Shown: positions 13,792-16,189 of the stretch, one piece after another
Position numbering within the stretch: the first letter of the stretch is position 1
Layout of the letters: each line of letters begins with the position of its first letter
Assembly (NCBI GenBank): GCA_938046115.1
Contig: CALIXX010000017.1
Location: forward strand, 1-16,189
Reading direction: 5' to 3'
Length of the DNA: 16,189 nucleotides
Origin: an uncultured Candidatus Saccharibacteria bacterium
GTDB taxonomy: Bacteria; Patescibacteriota; Saccharimonadia; Saccharimonadales; Saccharimonadaceae
Made by a program: the position numbers and the translations under genes
Notes under the pieces: model-generated
Database searches by the model: none
Seen by the model: only the letters and a program-made list of their open reading frames with translations
What the model was told of the DNA's origin: nothing

Positions 13792-14820
13792 CTACTGAAA
13801 TGCTTTGAGATAGATGTTATATGCTTTATCGATGAAGACAGCTTTATTGGTACGAAAAGCTGATTGATCGCTATTTATTTCTTCAACTCTCTCGCCATCA
13901 GAAACAAACTCTATTTTCTCTACTGGTACCATATCCCCAATCATAACAGTTGGCCGGCGTGTCTGCTCATCTCGAGCGGGGGATACATCAACAACATAAA
14001 ACGTATTCTCTTGGTCATACCCTCCATTAGCAAGCAGTTTATTAGCATTATCGTAGGCAAGAAAAGCTCTCATACTATTAATTGGTTCGTATACTGTGTA
14101 TACACCCGCTGGACTAACCTTTCTTAGCTTAAAATCAGATATATCTTTGTACCAAAAATTCTTGCACTCATCAAAGAACATACAAATGACGTCATCTCGC
14201 GTGAACGCTGGAGTCTTATCAGAGTTTTCTCGCAGTTTATCATCCCACGCTCTCACTCCAAGGCCACTAATTGGGTTATACCACGCATATACACCTTCAT
14301 CAAAATAACTGGTGATGATATCGCTACTCTCTGTGACAATCACCTCGCGAACCGCATCACCCAAGCACCCCAGCATGATCCCCTTGCCAGTTCTATCAAC
14401 AATCTCTGCATTATTACCCATAGACGGCTCCTCATAGTCCATCCGTGGGCAGACCAGCAGCAGCTTATCACCAATCGGCTGAATGTAGCAAAAATTAATA
14501 AAATGCTGACCAAGGTCAAGGTGTATTACCTGTTTAACCGTCTCTTTCTCCCAATCAATGACAAATTCAAGAACCGAAAAGATACTATCTACCTTGATTT
14601 CTGTAAAACAAGCCCACCCATCTCTCATTGGAATATTACTCGAGAGCAAAACATAGAGATGATTATCATAGCCAAGCTGCATGCTACATATTTCTGTCGT
14701 CTTGTGCCCGTACTCTTTGAGTATCTCGCGCAGATTCGCTACGCGCGTTATATCAATCTGCGTCGTGGGAAGTGCATCTAGCACGTTACTTTCGTCTTTC
14801 AAGTCATCATTTTCAGTCAT
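13792..14820 (-). CDS. Uncharacterised protein, probably beta-propeller-like, likely acquired
   Basis: This encodes 342 soluble residues without signal peptide or membrane helix. The predicted pattern is repeated short beta strands separated by turns (LGYDNHLYVLLSS, GDKLLLVCPR, ESSDIITSYFDEGVYAWY, ANKLLANGGYD, KAVFIDKAYNIYLKAF), suggesting a beta-propeller-type fold. The central segment with N-x-x-I-x-D-x-x-G, then LGDAVREV, then SYFDEGVY, recalls a family of uncharacterised Firmicutes/Actinobacteria proteins, from memory only. The start at 14820 is chosen because its ATG overlaps the hydrolase stop (ATGA) with GAGGAG six bases upstream. The alternative ATG at 14841 lacks these. Base composition is clearly lower in G+C than the neighbours, a sign of transfer. 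The function is unknown. Confidence 0.78.
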   Translation of the reverse strand: MTENDDLKDESNVLDALPTTQIDITRVANLREILKEYGHKTTEICSMQLGYDNHLYVLLSSNIPMRDGWACFTEIKVDSIFSVLEFVIDWEKETVKQVIHLDLGQHFINFCYIQPIGDKLLLVCPRMDYEEPSMGNNAEIVDRTGKGIMLGCLGDAVREVIVTESSDIITSYFDEGVYAWYNPISGLGVRAWDDKLRENSDKTPAFTRDDVICMFFDECKNFWYKDISDFKLRKVSPAGVYTVYEPINSMRAFLAYDNANKLLANGGYDQENTFYVVDVSPARDEQTRRPTVMIGDMVPVEKIEFVSDGERVEEINSDQSAFRTNKAVFIDKAYNIYLKAFQ

Positions 14821-15431
14821 TTCTTCTCCTCTCTTAAACAAATTTCTACCAGCTCTGGAAACGCTCGTGTCTGCATTGCACTGAAGGTGAAGTGGCCATG
14901 GTCGACAAATCGATGGTAGCGTAGCTGGGGTAGCTCACGGCGGAGCTTTGCCGTGGAGCTTTGTAGATGTGGGTAGTCGTCGGTAGAGTAGAGCACATCA
15001 ATGCCGTGCACTGCTTTGCGGTCTATCTGGCGGTCGAGTGCAAAGCGAAAGAAATCTCCTGCCTCTCCCTCAACATCCAGCCACGGTGCCACCAGTACGA
15101 CCCGGCCAACACGGCAATTTCCCTCACTCAGCCAGCGAAGCAAAAAGCCTCCACCACAGCTATGACCCACTAGCAGCGTACGCTCATCCACTAGCAGATG
15201 GGTAAATTCTTGGTGCCACACCTCATAGCGTGGCTCGTATGGGCGAGGCATCTCAGGTGTTTGCGTCAGTATCCCACGTATCAAGAGTTGTTGCTGAAGC
15301 CAAGGCAGCCAGTGTGAGTTGCTTGGGCTGTCACCCTGGATATTGTAGTACTCGTCATGGTCTGGTCGTCCATGGAGGATGATTGCCCGAGTGAATCGGG
15401 TGTTATCTCTGTAGTAGTTTTCGGTATCCAT
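14817..15431 (-). CDS. Alpha/beta serine hydrolase, RBBP9/YdeN-like
   Basis: The 204 residues form a compact alpha/beta hydrolase without lid domain, the size of the RBBP9/YdeN family. RAIILHGRPDHDE is the first strand and oxyanion region; GHSCGGGFL is the nucleophile elbow with Ser91; YSTDDYPH supplies the acid (Asp151 or Asp152); and DHGHF near the C-terminus supplies the base (His180). Substrate specificity cannot be read from the sequence. Its stop overlaps the start of the next gene by ATGA, so the two are translationally coupled. AGAGGAG lies 11 bases before the ATG at 15431, rather far, and TAAAAT ends five bases before the ATG, so a near-leaderless internal promoter is also possible. 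Confidence 0.88.
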   Translation of the reverse strand: MDTENYYRDNTRFTRAIILHGRPDHDEYYNIQGDSPSNSHWLPWLQQQLLIRGILTQTPEMPRPYEPRYEVWHQEFTHLLVDERTLLVGHSCGGGFLLRWLSEGNCRVGRVVLVAPWLDVEGEAGDFFRFALDRQIDRKAVHGIDVLYSTDDYPHLQSSTAKLRRELPQLRYHRFVDHGHFTFSAMQTRAFPELVEICLREEKK

Positions 15432-15497
15432 ACTTTATTTTACTCCTCTGGTGTCGACTCTAGACTCGTTGCCTTGGTCTTTTTCTTTGCCCTTATT

Positions 15498-16046
15498 TCA
15501 TGACTCGTGCGATATTCGTCCTAGTTCTTCCATCAACAGCGCAAAATAGAGTGGTCGATGCGGCACAAGCATCACATCTTCTGGCTGCTCGATCATCTGA
15601 CGGAATGTGTCATACGGCACCCAGCGCAGTGCCGCCGCTTCACCATCAACCATATCGAGCGACTCATCGTGATATTCATAAGTATAAACAAAGTGAAACT
15701 CGCTATATGCTGATTTGTGCTTTGGTAAACTCCCAATAAACTTCACTCGAGAAGTATCAAGCGTTATACCAATCTCTTCTTGAGCCTCACGCAGCGCCGC
15801 ATCGAGCGGTGTTTCGCCAAGGCTCACGTGCCCTGCTGCCGAAATATCCCAATAGCCTGGCCAGTTTTTGACCTGATCAGCTCGGCGCTGGAGCAGCACA
15901 TCACACCCACCATCACTGTTACGCCGCCACAACCAAACATGTGCTGCCGCAACAATAGTATCCTTGGTCAGGTCTTTGCGGGTAAGGCCTTCGCCCTGTT
16001 TTGGCACTCCATTTGGGCGATAACTCTGCCATAGATCATTATGCAT
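15498..16046 (-). CDS. Nudix hydrolase
   Basis: Nudix enzymes hydrolyse nucleoside diphosphates linked to another group, or related pyrophosphates. The 182 residues include a complete Nudix box (72-94), GHVSLGETPLDAALREAQEEIGI, with the REAQEE metal-binding helix. It is preceded by VLLQRRADQVKNWPGYWDIS, a stretch like that in isopentenyl-diphosphate isomerase and YfcD-type members. The region after the box (LPKHKSAYSEFHFVYTYEY) also resembles that subgroup, but the two IDI active-site positions cannot be assigned by eye, so I do not name a substrate. The ATG at 16046 is preferred to the adjacent GTG (16049), since AGGAG is six bases upstream of it. It directly follows the RecX-like frame (stop at 16050-16052), so it is not the first gene of its operon. 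Confidence 0.93.
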   Translation of the reverse strand: MHNDLWQSYRPNGVPKQGEGLTRKDLTKDTIVAAAHVWLWRRNSDGGCDVLLQRRADQVKNWPGYWDISAAGHVSLGETPLDAALREAQEEIGITLDTSRVKFIGSLPKHKSAYSEFHFVYTYEYHDESLDMVDGEAAALRWVPYDTFRQMIEQPEDVMLVPHRPLYFALLMEELGRISHES

Positions 16047-16049
16047 CAC

Positions 16050-16189
16050 TTACTCCTGTGTATTATTCTTTATATCAGTTACTACTTTTCGCATGTGCTG
16101 CGCTAGGCGAGTCAGCTCAGCCGTCAATTTACGCCGACTTACGCCTTTGCTGAGCTGACGATTTTCCACCCACCACCGCGCGAATTCGT
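16050..16189 (-). CDS. RecX-like protein, C-terminal end only (5' part beyond window)
   Basis: The last 45 residues of a frame running in from the window edge begin EFARWWVENRQLSKGVSRRK. They match repeat 2 of RecX encoded at 13046-13717 at 20 of 25 positions. After this motif the frame continues TRLAQHMRKVVTDIKNNTQE and stops, without the KGVAPEVIHQAL element or the third repeat of RecX. This is either a shortened RecX paralogue or another protein carrying a RecX repeat at its C-terminus. The Shine-Dalgarno of the Nudix gene lies within its last codons, so the two genes are coupled. Too short for the usual gene-length thresholds. Confidence 0.7.
   Translation of the reverse strand, partial: EFARWWVENRQLSKGVSRRKLTAELTRLAQHMRKVVTDIKNNTQE

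Noticed and set aside
15453..15464. GTCGACTCTAGA, resembling a cloning-vector polylinker
   Set aside because: Only 12 bases match and the flanks do not continue into vector sequence on either side, so it is most simply a coincidence of two adjacent palindromic hexamers, not contamination.
1..16189. CRISPR array, insertion sequence, tRNA or rRNA genes
   Set aside because: I saw no regularly spaced direct repeats, no transposase motifs with terminal inverted repeats, and no tRNA- or rRNA-like segments on either strand by eye. A covariance-model scan would be needed to exclude small structured RNAs.

Overview
The window is dense, compact bacterial DNA from what is most likely a Candidatus Saccharibacteria (TM7) or related Patescibacteria/CPR genome. 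That assignment is an inference. It rests on small genes packed into operons with ATGA/GTGA overlaps, a reduced TsaB, a CPR-style type IV pilus cluster (pilB, pilC, pilM, pilN, pilO plus a short membrane protein), a double PRC-barrel protein beside it, a sortase and RNase Y. TGA is used as a real stop codon (pilM, pilN, pilO, recX, tsaE, Nudix), so the recoded Gracilibacteria/Absconditabacteria (code 25) are excluded.

Layout. (1) 1-2709, lower glycolysis: a partial phosphoglycerate mutase (minus), a small secreted protein of unknown function (minus, own terminator), and divergently enolase (plus) with a perfect 11-bp stem terminator. (2) 2710-4023: a sortase followed by a 433-base stretch with no convincing gene. 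(3) 3966-6550, minus strand: RNase Y with its terminator, then the tRNA t6A operon tsaE-tsaB, in which TsaB has only its first lobe. (4) 6650-13041, plus strand: the type IV pilus locus pilB-pilC, then pilM-pilN-pilO-small membrane protein chained by ATGA overlaps, then a PRC-barrel protein. (5) 13046-16189, minus strand: recX, an AT-rich gene of unknown function translationally coupled to an RBBP9-like serine hydrolase, a Nudix hydrolase, and the end of a second RecX-like gene at the window edge.

How it works together. PilB is the assembly ATPase, PilC the inner-membrane platform, PilM the cytoplasmic actin-like ring, and PilN/PilO and the 94-residue protein the single-pass membrane proteins linking it to the envelope. 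No pilin, prepilin peptidase or retraction ATPase gene lies in the window. TsaE and TsaB serve N6-threonylcarbamoyladenosine synthesis on tRNA. RNase Y is the membrane-anchored mRNA endonuclease.

The most unusual signals are: a recurrent promoter geometry with a TATAAT/TATACT hexamer ending 6-7 bases before the start codon (gpmA, eno, PRC-barrel gene, recX; nearly so for tsaE), which predicts leaderless mRNAs; a second RecX-like reading frame that keeps 20 of 25 motif residues while 15 of those 20 use a different codon; a half-length TsaB; and a low-GC, apparently acquired gene in an otherwise GC-richer operon.
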